Source: Prevotella sp.
GTDB taxonomy: Bacteria > Bacteroidota > Bacteroidia > Bacteroidales > Bacteroidaceae
DNA length: 64,000 nt
Reading direction: 5' to 3'
Assembly: GCA_017412705.1 (NCBI GenBank)
Contig: JAFPWS010000053.1
Span: 1-64,000, forward strand
The notes under the pieces are model-generated. The model worked only from the letters and a program-made list of their open reading frames with translations. It was not told the DNA's origin and searched no databases. Position 1 is the first letter of the stretch; each line of letters opens with the position of its first letter. Shown here piece by piece: positions 1-8,962 of this stretch. The translations under genes and the position numbers were made by a program.

Positions 1-591
1 ATCATGGTTAGCACCGAGTTCTACCATGGGTTTGTGCAGAATGTCAAGAACGTGTCGTCGCTGCTCATCTTCTCCATGAACAACCCCGTTGTGCCCTTGA
101 CGCCTCTCGAGATACAGGTCTATTCCAACTACTACCAAACCATTCGCGAGAAGATAGCCGACCGCGAGCACCACTATCGCACCGACTTGGTGAAGTCATT
201 GCTGCTGGCTATGTTCTACGACATGAGCAACGTCATCTGGCGCGTCGAGCAGCAAGGTGCCAAATCGCAAAGCCGTGCCGATGCCATCTTCGCTCAGTTC
301 ATACGCCTGTTAGAGGAGAAATTCCGCCAGGAGCGTCGAGTGGGATGGTATGCCGAACAGCTGTGCATTACGCCCAAATACCTGTCAGAGGTCATCAAGC
401 AGGTCAGCAAGCGCACCCCCAACGAGTGGATAGACAACTACGTGATGCTGGAAGTGCGTGTGCTGCTGAAGAACACCACCAAGAGCATCAAGGAAATCAC
501 CGAGGAGCTGAACTTCCCCAACCAGTCGTTCTTGGGCAAGTATTTTAAGGAACACATGGGCGTCAGCCCTTCTGAGTATCGAAAAGGTTAG
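1..591 (+). CDS. AraC-family transcriptional regulator, 3' part (5' end outside window)
   Basis: The reading frame is open from base 1, so the true start lies upstream and only the last ~197 residues are visible. The C-terminal ~95 residues form an AraC-type double helix-turn-helix: a first HTH around AEQLCITPKYLSEVIKQ, then EITEELNFPNQSFLGKYFKE and the closing GVSPSEYRKG typical of the family. The preceding part resembles the C-terminal end of a small effector-binding (cupin-like) domain. The target genes cannot be told from this fragment. Its last 29 bases overlap the 3' end of the convergent DUF3109 gene, so no separate terminator fits between them. Confidence 0.85.
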   Translation: MMVSTEFYHGFVQNVKNVSSLLIFSMNNPVVPLTPLEIQVYSNYYQTIREKIADREHHYRTDLVKSLLLAMFYDMSNVIWRVEQQGAKSQSRADAIFAQFIRLLEEKFRQERRVGWYAEQLCITPKYLSEVIKQVSKRTPNEWIDNYVMLEVRVLLKNTTKSIKEITEELNFPNQSFLGKYFKEHMGVSPSEYRKG

Positions 592-1183
592 CCACCTCGC
601 TTAGCTCCTCATACCAGGCCTCGCCAAAGCGACGAATGAGAGGCTCCTTCAGGAACTTGTAGACGGGAAGGTCCAGTGCCTTCCCTTTTTCTACGGCGTC
701 ATGGCAGACAGCCCAACGGTGGTAGTTCAGCCCTACCAGCCCGTCGCCAAAGCGTTTCTCGCGGATAGGATACAACGCACAGCTGATGGGCTTGACAAAG
801 CCATTAGCTTTCCGGCTATTGGCTGCGAGCTTATGACGATAGGCTTTCTCCAAGGCACACAGGCAGTTGTCGCCGTCATAGCAGGTAAAGACACAGTCCT
901 TGCCCCTGACGATGCTCGTCACCAGCTCGCCATCCCTGTCAGTATAGGCCACCCCCTGCTGGTCGATGACGCTCTGCGCCGATGCCGACAGGTCAGGCCA
1001 CACATCGTCAAGCATGTCCTCTATACTTGCTATCTCGTCCATCGTCACTGGAGCCCCTGCATCGCCCTCCACGCAGCAGATGCCCTTGCATTTCTCGTAG
1101 TCGCAACAGAAGCGCTCCGTCAGTATCTCTGAGGAAATCAGCACTCCACCGACTTCCAGTATAGGGGGAATCTCGTTTACCAT
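563..1183 (-). CDS. DUF3109 family protein (Cys-rich, YkgJ-like)
   Basis: The 206-aa protein carries a dense N-terminal cysteine cluster, FCCDYEKCKGICCVEG (about residues 25-40), then further cysteines in CVFTCYDGDNCLCALEKA and CALYPIRE. This spacing matches DUF3109/YkgJ-type putative metal-chelating proteins common in Bacteroidetes. The metal and the cellular role are not established. It starts 7 bases inside the 3' end of ung, upstream on the same strand, so the two are translationally coupled and probably share the ung promoter. Its own 3' end overlaps the convergent AraC gene. Confidence 0.8.
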   Translation of the reverse strand: MVNEIPPILEVGGVLISSEILTERFCCDYEKCKGICCVEGDAGAPVTMDEIASIEDMLDDVWPDLSASAQSVIDQQGVAYTDRDGELVTSIVRGKDCVFTCYDGDNCLCALEKAYRHKLAANSRKANGFVKPISCALYPIREKRFGDGLVGLNYHRWAVCHDAVEKGKALDLPVYKFLKEPLIRRFGEAWYEELSEVANLFDTQKG

Positions 1184-1845
1184 ACGATAGGTTCTATTCC
1201 GTTTTGTTGCAGATAGGCATTACAGCGCGAGAACTGGTGTTGTCCGAACCACCCTCCCCTGTTGGCAGAGAGGGGCGAGGGGTGTACCGACTCCAATACC
1301 AGGTTCTGCTCTTTGTTTATCATGTAGGCCTTGCCTCGTGCATAGCTTCCCCAAAGCATGTATACCAGGTGCTGGCGCTCTATAGCCAAGGCCCTGATGG
1401 CAGCATCGGTAAACTCCTGCCACCTCAGCGTGGAGTGGCTGTTGGCCTGGTGAGCCCTGACCGTCAGCGTGGCGTTCAACAGCAACACGCCCTGCTCTGC
1501 CCATCGCGTCAGGTTGCCGCTCTGTGGAACGGGCGTTCCCAAGTCCTGCTGAATCTCCTTGAAGATGTTTTGCAGCGAGGGCGGGAACTGCACGCCGTCC
1601 TGCACCGAGAAGGAGAGGCCATGGGCCTGTCCCGGCTCATGGTAAGGGTCTTGCCCGATAATGACCACCTTGACCTCGTCAAAGGGACACAGGTTGAAGG
1701 CGTTGAAGATGAGCTTGCCTGGCGGATAGCATGTGCCGGCAGCATATTCCCGACGTACAGCAGCTGTCAGCTGTTGGAAATAAGGCTTGTCAAACTCCGC
1801 TTCCAGATGTTGCCTCCAGGTAGGTTCTATTTGTACATTTGCCAT
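1177..1845 (-). CDS. ung: uracil-DNA glycosylase, family 1
   Basis: This base-excision repair enzyme removes uracil from DNA. The 222-aa length is normal for family 1. Both diagnostic motifs are present: the water-activating loop GQDPYH (residues 64-69, Asp66) and the DNA-intercalating loop HPSPLSA (188-194, catalytic His188). The uracil-binding Asn is in LLLNATLTVR (~124). The start is MANVQIEP, 21 bases after a clear -7 box on the minus strand. A stretch coding for residues ~188-198 resembles a GC-rich palindromic repeat seen elsewhere in the window, but the protein there is canonical UNG sequence, so no insertion is inferred. Confidence 0.97.
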   Translation of the reverse strand: MANVQIEPTWRQHLEAEFDKPYFQQLTAAVRREYAAGTCYPPGKLIFNAFNLCPFDEVKVVIIGQDPYHEPGQAHGLSFSVQDGVQFPPSLQNIFKEIQQDLGTPVPQSGNLTRWAEQGVLLLNATLTVRAHQANSHSTLRWQEFTDAAIRALAIERQHLVYMLWGSYARGKAYMINKEQNLVLESVHPSPLSANRGGWFGQHQFSRCNAYLQQNGIEPIVW

Positions 1846-1865
1846 AACTTTTCGGTTTTTGCTTG

Positions 1866-1873
1866 CAAAGTTA
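1866..1873 (-). promoter_or_regulatory. -7 box of the ung/DUF3109 promoter
   Basis: TAACTTTG on the minus strand fits the Bacteroidetes -7 consensus TAnnTTTG. TTG at 1897-1895 (minus) lies 21 bases upstream as the -33 element. It interlocks with the divergent promoter for the phosphatase gene. Confidence 0.6.
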
Positions 1874-1886
1874 CAAATAATTTTTG

Positions 1887-1894
1887 TACTTTTG
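1887..1894 (+). promoter_or_regulatory. -7 box of the SpoIIE phosphatase promoter
   Basis: TACTTTTG fits TAnnTTTG, with TTG at 1863-1865 exactly 21 bases upstream. The gene starts at 1928, leaving a leader of about 25-30 bases. Confidence 0.6.
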
Positions 1895-1927
1895 CAAGCA
1901 ATTAGTTACTTTAAGACAATCTTTGTT

Positions 1928-3922
1928 ATGTTCCAACTGTTCAAGAAGAAAGATAAAGGCCCTTACCCCCGCACATTTGCCAAGCGACTGACGTGGCGCA
2001 TCATGATTACGCTGTTTTGCGTCATGAGTATCGTATCGATTATCATCTTCGTCATTGTCTGGCTTATGATTTACGCACAGGCCACTATGCTCTGCAACCG
2101 TCTGCTGAAAAGCAAGTGTCAGGACGTTGAGAACACCCTCAGCGAAGTGTATGTAGCCTCTGTCAATACGGTGCCCGACATAGAGCACAACCTGAACCGT
2201 CCTGACCGCATGGCCGACATCATGAAGCGTATCGTAGAGCTGAACCCTGAAATCCAAAGCTGCGGCATCAGCTTTGTCGACAAGTATTACCCTGAGAAGG
2301 GCCACTGGTTCTGCCCCTACGCTGCACGCCGCGACAGCGACAGCATCATCGTCATGAAGACCATCGGCGGCCAAAACGGGAACTACCTGCAGGCCAAGTG
2401 GTTCAAGGATGCGCTGCAGGCCAAGGAGGGCTATTGGTCAGAACCCTTCTTCGACAGCACCAAGCAGATACCGAAGATTGCCTGGCTGATGCCCATCCAC
2501 GACGAGCGCGACAGCACCGTTGCCGTATTAGGTGTCGACGTGTCGCTGACCAAGTTCAGGAAACAACGGTTCTCCTCGATGACGAGTTCCGGCACATGGG
2601 ATGCCGACAAGGAAATCTATTTCTTTGCCATCGACCCCCAGGGTAACTATCTGATACACCCTGACACCTCTCGCATAGTTAACAAGAACTACTTCGACTA
2701 TGCCAAGGCCGCACCCGACTCGACCGCCATTTATGTGGGGCACAGAATGACCGGTAGAAATCGAGGGCACATCATGACCGACGACAATGGCAACGATATC
2801 TATATAGAGGGCGAGAAAGTCATGGTCTGCTACCAGTCTCTGGCGCACACCCCCTGGTCCATGGCACTGGTACTCCCCATGTTCTTCGTCGATTTGTTCG
2901 GATACCTGATGGGAGGTTTCCTGTTCTTCTTCATCCTGCTGGGCCTCATCGTGGTCTTCTTCGCTGGCCGTCGAGGCATCAAGAAAGCATCACAGCCCCT
3001 GCGTCAGTTGGCTGTATCGGCTGACGAGGTAGCCAAGGGAAACTTCAACACCCCCCTGCCTGACATCCAGAGCAAGGACGAGATACAGTTAGTGCGCGAC
3101 TCGTTTGCCAACATGCAGCAGTCACTGGCACACTATGTCGCTGAGCTGCGCGAGACAACAGCCGAGAAAGCCTCCATGGAGAGCGAGCTGAAGATTGCCC
3201 ACGACATCCAGATGTCCATGCTACCCAAAATCTTCCCGCCCTATCCTGAACGCACCGACATCGACATCTATGGCTCGCTGACCCCTGCCAAGGGTGTGGG
3301 TGGCGACCTGTTCGACTTCTACATACACGACGAGCTGCTGTTCTTCTGCATTGGCGACGTCAGCGGCAAGGGCGTGCCCGCCTCGCTCTATATGGCCGTC
3401 ACACGCTCGCTGTTCCGCAACGTGTCAGCCCATCTCTTCGAGCCAGAGAAGATTGTCGCGGCCCTAAACAATGCACAGGCCGAGGGCAACGAGACCAATA
3501 TGTTCGTCACCATCTTCGTAGGCGTGCTCGACCTGGCAACAGGCCTGTTGCGCTACTGCAACGCCGGCCACGACGCCCCCCTGCTCGTAGGACGCGACGT
3601 CGCTGCACTGCCCTGCGACCCCAACCTGCCCATAGGCGTTATTTCAGGCTTCGAGTTCGAGAGACAGGAGATTCTCATCGACTCGCAGACCACCATCTTC
3701 CTCTTTACCGACGGCCTGAACGAGGCCGAGGATGCCGGGCATGCCCAGTTTGGCGACATGCGTATCTGGAGTGTAGCCAAGAAGCTGCTGGCCGAACAGC
3801 GCCATCAGCCCCAGACGTTCATTGACGAGATGACAAATGCAGTACACCAGTTCGTAGGCGACGCCGAGCAGAGCGATGACCTTACCATGCTTGCCATACA
3901 ATATAAAGGACAAACAAATTAA
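1928..3922 (+). CDS. membrane sensor PP2C-type phosphatase (Cache-HAMP-SpoIIE)
   Basis: The start is placed at MFQLFKKKDKG because it follows the promoter and precedes the first membrane segment; an in-frame extension upstream runs through the promoter and ung. The 664-aa protein has a TM helix (~23-48), a periplasmic Cache-like sensor (~50-310), a second TM (~320-345), a HAMP linker (~350-400), a short coiled coil, and a C-terminal SpoIIE/PP2C domain. Catalytic metal-site motifs are VGGDLFDF, GDVSGKGVPAS, NAGHDAP, FTDGLNEAED and QSDDLTML. Such proteins dephosphorylate anti-anti-sigma-type partners, but no STAS or kinase partner is visible here. The stop lies 2 bases before the symporter start, so the two are probably cotranscribed. 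Confidence 0.9.
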   Translation: MFQLFKKKDKGPYPRTFAKRLTWRIMITLFCVMSIVSIIIFVIVWLMIYAQATMLCNRLLKSKCQDVENTLSEVYVASVNTVPDIEHNLNRPDRMADIMKRIVELNPEIQSCGISFVDKYYPEKGHWFCPYAARRDSDSIIVMKTIGGQNGNYLQAKWFKDALQAKEGYWSEPFFDSTKQIPKIAWLMPIHDERDSTVAVLGVDVSLTKFRKQRFSSMTSSGTWDADKEIYFFAIDPQGNYLIHPDTSRIVNKNYFDYAKAAPDSTAIYVGHRMTGRNRGHIMTDDNGNDIYIEGEKVMVCYQSLAHTPWSMALVLPMFFVDLFGYLMGGFLFFFILLGLIVVFFAGRRGIKKASQPLRQLAVSADEVAKGNFNTPLPDIQSKDEIQLVRDSFANMQQSLAHYVAELRETTAEKASMESELKIAHDIQMSMLPKIFPPYPERTDIDIYGSLTPAKGVGGDLFDFYIHDELLFFCIGDVSGKGVPASLYMAVTRSLFRNVSAHLFEPEKIVAALNNAQAEGNETNMFVTIFVGVLDLATGLLRYCNAGHDAPLLVGRDVAALPCDPNLPIGVISGFEFERQEILIDSQTTIFLFTDGLNEAEDAGHAQFGDMRIWSVAKKLLAEQRHQPQTFIDEMTNAVHQFVGDAEQSDDLTMLAIQYKGQTN

Positions 3923-3924
3923 GA

Positions 3925-5283
3925 ATGGAAACCATCAATGAATTCTTCCAGATAGTCAGCTCGTTTCTGTGGGGCTGGCCGATGATTATTCTGCTGCTGG
4001 GTACGCATGTGTTTCTGACGTTCCGCCTGCGCATTCCCCAGCGCAAGCTGCTGACAGGCATCCGCCTCTCCATCACCAAAGACCCTGACTCCCAAGGCGA
4101 TGTCACTCAGTTCGGTGCCTTGGCCACAGCACTGGCTGCAACCATCGGAACAGGCAACATTGTCGGCGTGGCAACTGCCGTAGCGCTGGGCGGGCCTGGC
4201 GCTGTGCTGTGGTGCTGGCTGACGGGCATCTTTGGCATGTCGACCAAGTATGCCGAGGGCCTGCTGGCTGTGAAGTATCGCGTCCGGGCCAAGGACGGCC
4301 ATACCTATGGCGGTCCCATGTACGCCCTCGAGCGTGGTCTCAACATGAAATGGCTGGCACTGCTCTTTGCCGTCTTTACCGCCCTGGCATCCTTCGGCAT
4401 CGGCTGCACCGTCCAGGCCAACAGCATAGCCCTGCTGGCCAACGAGACGTTTGGCATTCCTACCTGGGTTATCGGTGCCTTTATATGTTTCCTCACCGCC
4501 TCCGTCATCCTTGGCGGCGTCAAGAGCATCGCACGCGTCTGCACCGTCCTGGTGCCCTTCATGGCAGTGCTCTACGTCATCGGCTGCATCGTCATACTCT
4601 GCATGAACAGCGCCTACGTATGGCCGGCCGTCAAGCTCATTGTCTATTCTGCCTTCCACCCCGAGGCTGCAGGAGGAGGTTTCGTGGGAGCCACCGTCAT
4701 GATGGCGGCACGCTACGGCATAGCCCGCGGACTGTTCTCCAACGAGAGCGGCATGGGTTCCGCCCCCATCGTCGCCGCTGCCGCCCAGACACGCAACCCT
4801 GTCCGTCAGGCACTGGTCAGCAGCACAGGCACCTTCTGGGACACCGTCGTCATTTGTGCCCTGACAGGCATGGTGCTGGTCTCGAGCATCCTGGCCTATC
4901 CTGACATCACCTACTCCGACGGTGCCGCCCTCACCAAGGTTGCCTTCTCCAAGATTCCATACATCGGCGCTCCCCTGCTGACCTTTGGCATCCTCACCTT
5001 TGCCTTCAGCACCATCCTCGGATGGAGCTACTACGGCGAGAGTGCTGTCAACTACATCGAGCGCCGCAATTCAAACCGCTTCTATCGCATCCTCTACATC
5101 TGCTTCCTCTTCTTCGGCAGTATCATCAGCCTCGACGTCATCTGGAACATCGCCGACTGCATGAATGCACTGATGGCCATTCCCAACCTCATAGCCCTGC
5201 TGCTGCTGAGCGGCGTCGCTGCCCGGGAGACTACCAAGTATCTCTGGAACAACCGCTTGGATGATGTGATGGAGGAAGAGTGA
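3925..5283 (+). CDS. sodium:alanine/amino-acid symporter (AGCS family)
   Basis: The 452-aa, strongly hydrophobic protein has about 10-11 predicted membrane helices. AGCS hallmarks are ATIGTGNIVGVATA (TM near residue 70), the TKYAEGLLAVKYR segment, and SNESGMGSAPIVAAAA, matching the family signature around N-E-S-G. Members import alanine, glycine or related amino acids with Na+. It lies 2 bases after the phosphatase gene, so cotranscription is likely, and a strong intrinsic terminator follows at once. The exact substrate is not determinable from sequence. Confidence 0.92.
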   Translation: METINEFFQIVSSFLWGWPMIILLLGTHVFLTFRLRIPQRKLLTGIRLSITKDPDSQGDVTQFGALATALAATIGTGNIVGVATAVALGGPGAVLWCWLTGIFGMSTKYAEGLLAVKYRVRAKDGHTYGGPMYALERGLNMKWLALLFAVFTALASFGIGCTVQANSIALLANETFGIPTWVIGAFICFLTASVILGGVKSIARVCTVLVPFMAVLYVIGCIVILCMNSAYVWPAVKLIVYSAFHPEAAGGGFVGATVMMAARYGIARGLFSNESGMGSAPIVAAAAQTRNPVRQALVSSTGTFWDTVVICALTGMVLVSSILAYPDITYSDGAALTKVAFSKIPYIGAPLLTFGILTFAFSTILGWSYYGESAVNYIERRNSNRFYRILYICFLFFGSIISLDVIWNIADCMNALMAIPNLIALLLLSGVAARETTKYLWNNRLDDVMEEE

Positions 5284-5290
5284 CACAAAC

Positions 5291-5327
5291 AAAGACAGCC
5301 TTGCCAACAATTAGCAAGGCTGTCTTT
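5291..5327. terminator. bidirectional intrinsic terminator between the symporter gene and gpmI
   Basis: A perfect 14-bp stem, AAAGACAGCCTTGC paired with GCAAGGCTGTCTTT, encloses a 9-base loop. T-tracts on both strands allow it to stop the two convergent transcripts. Confidence 0.85.
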
Positions 5328-5344
5328 TTCTTATGTAGCGTGTC

Positions 5345-6865
5345 TTAGTCCTGAATCAGGCACTCACCCGTCATGTCTGCAGGCTGTTCCAGTCCCATGA
5401 TGTGCAGGATGCTGGGAGCCACGTCGGCCAGACGACCGTCCTTCACCGTAGCCGAATTGTTGTTCGTCACGTAGATGAAGGGCACAGGGTTCAGCGAGTG
5501 GGCCGTATTGGGCGAGCCGTCGGGGTTGATGGCGTTGTCGGCATTACCATGGTCGGCAATGATGATGGCCTCGTAGTCATTGGCCTTGGCAGCCTCGATG
5601 ACCTCACGCACGCAGTTGTCAACAGCCCAGACAGCCTTGGCAATAGCGTTATAGACACCCGTATGACCCACCATGTCACCGTTGGCGAAGTTCACCACGA
5701 TGAAGTCGTACTCCTGTGTGTTGATGGCACCCACCAGCTTGTCCTTCACCTCGAAAGCACTCATCTCGGGCTTCAGGTCGTAGGTAGCCACCTTCGGTGA
5801 GGGCACCAGGATACGGTCCTCGTTCTCGAATGGAGCCTCGCGACCGCCGTTGAAGAAGAAGGTGACGTGAGCGTATTTCTCCGTCTCGGCGGTGTGCAGC
5901 TGTTTCTTGCCCTGCTTGCTCAGATACTCGCCTAAGGTGTCCTCCACGTTCTCCTTGGGGAAGAGGATATGGACGCCCTTGAAGTTGGCATCGTATGGCG
6001 TCATGCAGTAGTACTGCAGGCCGGGGATGGTCTTCATGCCTGCCTCGGGCATATCCTGCTGGGTCAGGGCGATGGTCATCTCCTTGGCACGGTCGTTGCG
6101 GAAGTTGATGAAGATTACCACGTCGCCCTCCTCGATGCAGCCGTTGACAGCAGCGTTGTGGATAGGCTTGATGAATTCGTCGGTCACACCCTCGTCGTAG
6201 CTCTCCTGCATGGCCTGCACCATATCGGTAGCCTGCTTGCCAGTGCCGTTCACTATCAGGTCGTAGCCTTCCTTCACGCGCTCCCAACGCTTGTCGCGGT
6301 CCATGGCGTAGAAACGGCCTACGATGGAAGCGATGGCGGCATCGTTCTCGGCACAAACCTTCGATACCTGTTCGATGAAGCCCTTACCGCTCTTCGGGTC
6401 GGTATCGCGACCGTCCATATAGCAATGCACAAACACCTGATTCTTCAGACCGTAAGCCTTACCAATCTCAATAAGCTTAAAGAGGTGGTTGAGGCTTGAG
6501 TGAACGCCGCCGTCAGAGGTCAGACCCATCAGATGGAGCTTCTTACCCTTCTCCTTAGCATAGCTGTAAGCGGCCTTCACCTGCGGGTTCTCCATGATAG
6601 AGTCGTCCTTGCAGGCACGGTTAATCTTCACCAGGTCCTGATACACGATGCGTCCTGCACCGATATTGAGGTGACCTACCTCCGAGTTACCCATCTGTCC
6701 GTCGGGCAGGCCGACATCCTCACCAGAGGCCATCAGCTGAGAGTGAGCCGATGTAGCTGTTAACAGATCGAGATACGGGGTCGGCGTATTGAAAATCACG
6801 TCACCCTTTCCATGCTTACCGATTCCCCATCCATCGAGAATCATCAAAAGTGCTTTCTTTGCCAT
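5345..6865 (-). CDS. gpmI: 2,3-bisphosphoglycerate-independent phosphoglycerate mutase
   Basis: This glycolytic enzyme interconverts 3- and 2-phosphoglycerate through a phosphoserine intermediate and Mn2+. The 506-aa length is normal. The N-terminal metal motif is [10 protein letters not shown]. The catalytic serine lies in [15 protein letters not shown] (~62), [12 protein letters not shown] follows, and the C-terminal metal ligands are in [12 protein letters not shown] and IADHGNADN. It stands alone on the minus strand with its own promoter about 80 bases upstream. Confidence 0.97.
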   Translation of the reverse strand: MAKKALLMILDGWGIGKHGKGDVIFNTPTPYLDLLTATSAHSQLMASGEDVGLPDGQMGNSEVGHLNIGAGRIVYQDLVKINRACKDDSIMENPQVKAAYSYAKEKGKKLHLMGLTSDGGVHSSLNHLFKLIEIGKAYGLKNQVFVHCYMDGRDTDPKSGKGFIEQVSKVCAENDAAIASIVGRFYAMDRDKRWERVKEGYDLIVNGTGKQATDMVQAMQESYDEGVTDEFIKPIHNAAVNGCIEEGDVVIFINFRNDRAKEMTIALTQQDMPEAGMKTIPGLQYYCMTPYDANFKGVHILFPKENVEDTLGEYLSKQGKKQLHTAETEKYAHVTFFFNGGREAPFENEDRILVPSPKVATYDLKPEMSAFEVKDKLVGAINTQEYDFIVVNFANGDMVGHTGVYNAIAKAVWAVDNCVREVIEAAKANDYEAIIIADHGNADNAINPDGSPNTAHSLNPVPFIYVTNNNSATVKDGRLADVAPSILHIMGLEQPADMTGECLIQD

Positions 6866-6886
6866 AATCTTATTACTATTTTTAGT

Positions 6887-6931
6887 CCCTCGCGCACTCC
6901 CCTTTAAAGGGGGAGAATAGGAGAGGGTGGG
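6887..6931. repeat. GC-rich imperfect palindrome (possible REP-like element)
   Basis: A CTCCCCTTTAAAGGGGGAG core is flanked by CCCTCGCG and GGAGAGGGTGGG, which pair imperfectly. It lies in the gpmI leader. Similar C-run/G-run palindromes occur near 9145, 53623 and 54450. Confidence 0.4.
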
Positions 6932-6941
6932 TTTCCGGCTG

Positions 6942-6949
6942 CAAAATTA
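6942..6949 (-). promoter_or_regulatory. -7 box of the gpmI promoter
   Basis: TAATTTTG on the minus strand, with TTTG at 6973-6970 20 bases upstream. The predicted leader of about 70 bases includes the GC-rich palindrome. Confidence 0.6.
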
Positions 6950-6989
6950 CACTTTTTCCGTCACTTTACCAAACTTTAAGCCCATCTTC

Positions 6990-7143
6990 TTACTCCACCA
7001 CCACATCTTTTCCCATTGTCTCAGGAGCGATGACCCATTCCTCTGGGGCGCGGGTGTCGATGTTGAACCTCACGCCGACCTTCACGACCTGACGGTCTTC
7101 GGATTTACAAGAATCGGTGATGACATTTTTTCGCTTTGTGCAT
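6990..7143 (-). pseudogene. possible relic of a protein-coding gene (C-terminal piece)
   Basis: This minus frame reads about 50 residues of ordinary protein-like sequence ending in RAPEEWVIAPETMGKDVVVE before TAA. No ATG is available in frame; an ATG just upstream is in another frame and stops quickly. Codon choice looks like that of neighbouring genes. It may be the remnant of a gene otherwise lost when the sugar operon arrived, or chance. I do not recognise the family. Confidence 0.25.
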
Positions 7144-7174
7144 CTTATTATAAAAATATATACTTAAATAGAAG

Positions 7175-8011
7175 ATGATGAACGTAAAAGAATTGGAACT
7201 GTTGGCGGAGAAGAACCGCAAACGGTTGGTAGAGGTGGTATATGCCGCCAAGGCAGGTCACATTGGTGGTGACCTGTCGTGCCTGAACGTGATGACGGCA
7301 CTGTATTTTGAAGTGATGAAGAACCTGAATCCTGCGGAGCCCAAGGCGGCAGACAGAGACCGTTTCGTGCTGTCGAAAGGCCACTGCGTGGAGGCGCTGT
7401 ACGTGACGTTAGAGGCGAAGGGCTTCCTCGCACCTGAGGTGCTCGACACCCTTGGGCGGTTCGGCTCCGTGCTGAGCGGCCACCCGACCATTGAGGTGCC
7501 CGGCATCGAGGTGAACAGCGGCGCCCTGGGCCACGGCCTGAGCATCGGCGTGGGCATGGCCATTGCCGCCAAGATGGACCGGAAGACGTGGAAGACCTAT
7601 GTGCTGATGGGCGACGGCGAGCAGGGCGAGGGCTCTATCTACGAGGCTGCCATGGCCGGCGGCAAGTACAAGCTGGACAACCTGGTGGCCGTCATTGACC
7701 GCAACCACCTGCAGATTAGCGGCAACACGGAGGACGTGATGCCCATAGACTCCGTCCGCGAGCGCTGGAGCGCCTTCGGCTGGGACGTGAAGGAGATGAA
7801 CGGCGACTCGATGGATGACATCGTAAAGACCTTCGCCGGCATTGACTACGAGAACCAGAAGCCGCACCTGCTCATCTCGAATACGACGAAGGGCAAGGGC
7901 GTGAGCTTCATGGAGGGCATCGCCAAGTGGCACCACGGCGTGCTGAACGAGGAGCAGTGCAAAGCTGCCGTGGCTGAAATTGAAGAACGAATTAAAGGTT
8001 TGGAGGGCTAA
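7175..8011 (+). CDS. transketolase, N-terminal (thiamine-diphosphate-binding) subunit
   Basis: The 278-aa protein is the first half of a split transketolase. It carries KAGHIGGDLSCLNVMTALYF, the LSKGHCVEALY segment, GHGLSIGVGMA, and the ThDP motif starting GDGEQGEGSIYEAA and closing at VIDRN (~150-178). ATGs at 7175 and 7178 are equally possible starts. The C-terminal half follows after 3 bases. Split transketolases outside the core pentose-phosphate gene are often dedicated to one sugar-phosphate. With the FGGY kinase and isomerase-like genes downstream, this fits the AptA role, apulose-4-phosphate transketolase, which is an inference from context. No TAnnTTTG box was found immediately upstream. 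Confidence 0.88.
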   Translation: MMNVKELELLAEKNRKRLVEVVYAAKAGHIGGDLSCLNVMTALYFEVMKNLNPAEPKAADRDRFVLSKGHCVEALYVTLEAKGFLAPEVLDTLGRFGSVLSGHPTIEVPGIEVNSGALGHGLSIGVGMAIAAKMDRKTWKTYVLMGDGEQGEGSIYEAAMAGGKYKLDNLVAVIDRNHLQISGNTEDVMPIDSVRERWSAFGWDVKEMNGDSMDDIVKTFAGIDYENQKPHLLISNTTKGKGVSFMEGIAKWHHGVLNEEQCKAAVAEIEERIKGLEG

Positions 8012-8014
8012 GAA

Positions 8015-8944
8015 ATGATTGCATGTAGAAAACAGTTTACTGACACGTTGCTCGAACTGGCACGTGAGGATAAGGATATCGTTGCCGTAACCACCGACGC
8101 ACGCGGCTCTGTGACGCTGGGCGACTATGCTGACGCCCTGCCCGGGCAGTTTGTGGAGTGTGGCATTGCCGAGCAGGATGCAGTGGGCATCTCTGCCGGT
8201 CTGGCCCACTCGGGCAAGAAGGTGTTCTGCTGCGGACCCGCCTGCTTCTATGTGGCACGCAGCCTGGAGCAGGTGAAGGTGGACCTGGCCTACTCGGAGA
8301 ACCCCGTCACCATTCTGGGTGTCTCGGGCGGTGTGGCCTACGGCGCCTTAGGTGCCACGCACCACTCGCTGCACGACATTGCGGCGCTGCGCACTTTCCC
8401 CGGCATGACCGTCTGCCTGCCCTCTGACTGGCGTTTCACCAAGAAGCTGGTCAAGTTGCTGGTGGACTACGACAAGCCTTGTTACGTGCGCGTAGGTCGT
8501 GCTGCCGTGCCCGACGTCTATGCTGACGACAACTTCGAGGTGGTGCCTGGCAAGGCCATCCAGCTGCTGGACGGCAAGGACCTGACCATTGTGGCTGCCG
8601 GCGAGACCGTCTACCATGCCTGGCAGGCCGGTCTGAAGCTGAAGGAGCAGGGCATCGCAGCACGCGTGCTGGACTGCTCGTGGATCAAGCCCTTCGACGA
8701 GGAGGCCATCCTGAAGGCTGCCCGCGAGACGGGACGCATCATCACCGTGGAGGAGCATTCCAAGTTTGGCGGTCTGGGTGCCATGGTCTGCGAGACCATC
8801 AGCGAGAAGCCCGTCCCCGTACGCATCCTTGGCATTCCCGACGAGAACGTCGTCCACGGCACCAATACGGAGATATTCCACCACTACGGCCTGGATGCCG
8901 AGGGTGTGGTGAAAGCCGCCGTCAGCTTTCTGAATGAGAAATGA
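8015..8944 (+). CDS. transketolase, C-terminal subunit
   Basis: The 309-aa partner of the preceding gene contains the pyrimidine-binding and C-terminal transketolase domains. Motifs include AVTTDARGSV, FVECGIAEQDAVGISAGLA (with the catalytic Glu contacting ThDP), GATHHSLHDIAALR, YVRVGR, and the C-terminal VEEHSKFGGLGAMV. Both halves are needed for activity. It is separated by 3 bases from the N-terminal gene and by 18 bases from the kinase gene, so all are cotranscribed. The organism's housekeeping full-length transketolase is not in this window. If the apiose hypothesis holds, this is the AptB role. Confidence 0.88.
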   Translation: MIACRKQFTDTLLELAREDKDIVAVTTDARGSVTLGDYADALPGQFVECGIAEQDAVGISAGLAHSGKKVFCCGPACFYVARSLEQVKVDLAYSENPVTILGVSGGVAYGALGATHHSLHDIAALRTFPGMTVCLPSDWRFTKKLVKLLVDYDKPCYVRVGRAAVPDVYADDNFEVVPGKAIQLLDGKDLTIVAAGETVYHAWQAGLKLKEQGIAARVLDCSWIKPFDEEAILKAARETGRIITVEEHSKFGGLGAMVCETISEKPVPVRILGIPDENVVHGTNTEIFHHYGLDAEGVVKAAVSFLNEK

Positions 8945-8962
8945 GAAACGGAAAAGGAGAAA

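Noticed and set aside
1245..1290. GC-rich palindrome in ung taken as an inserted repeat
   Set aside because: The encoded residues are the normal conserved UNG loop HPSPLSANRG, so the resemblance to the repeat family is probably chance.
6927..7178. 83-residue open frame upstream of the transketolase gene
   Set aside because: It begins across the gpmI promoter region and shows no domain. The minus frame there looks more coding-like.
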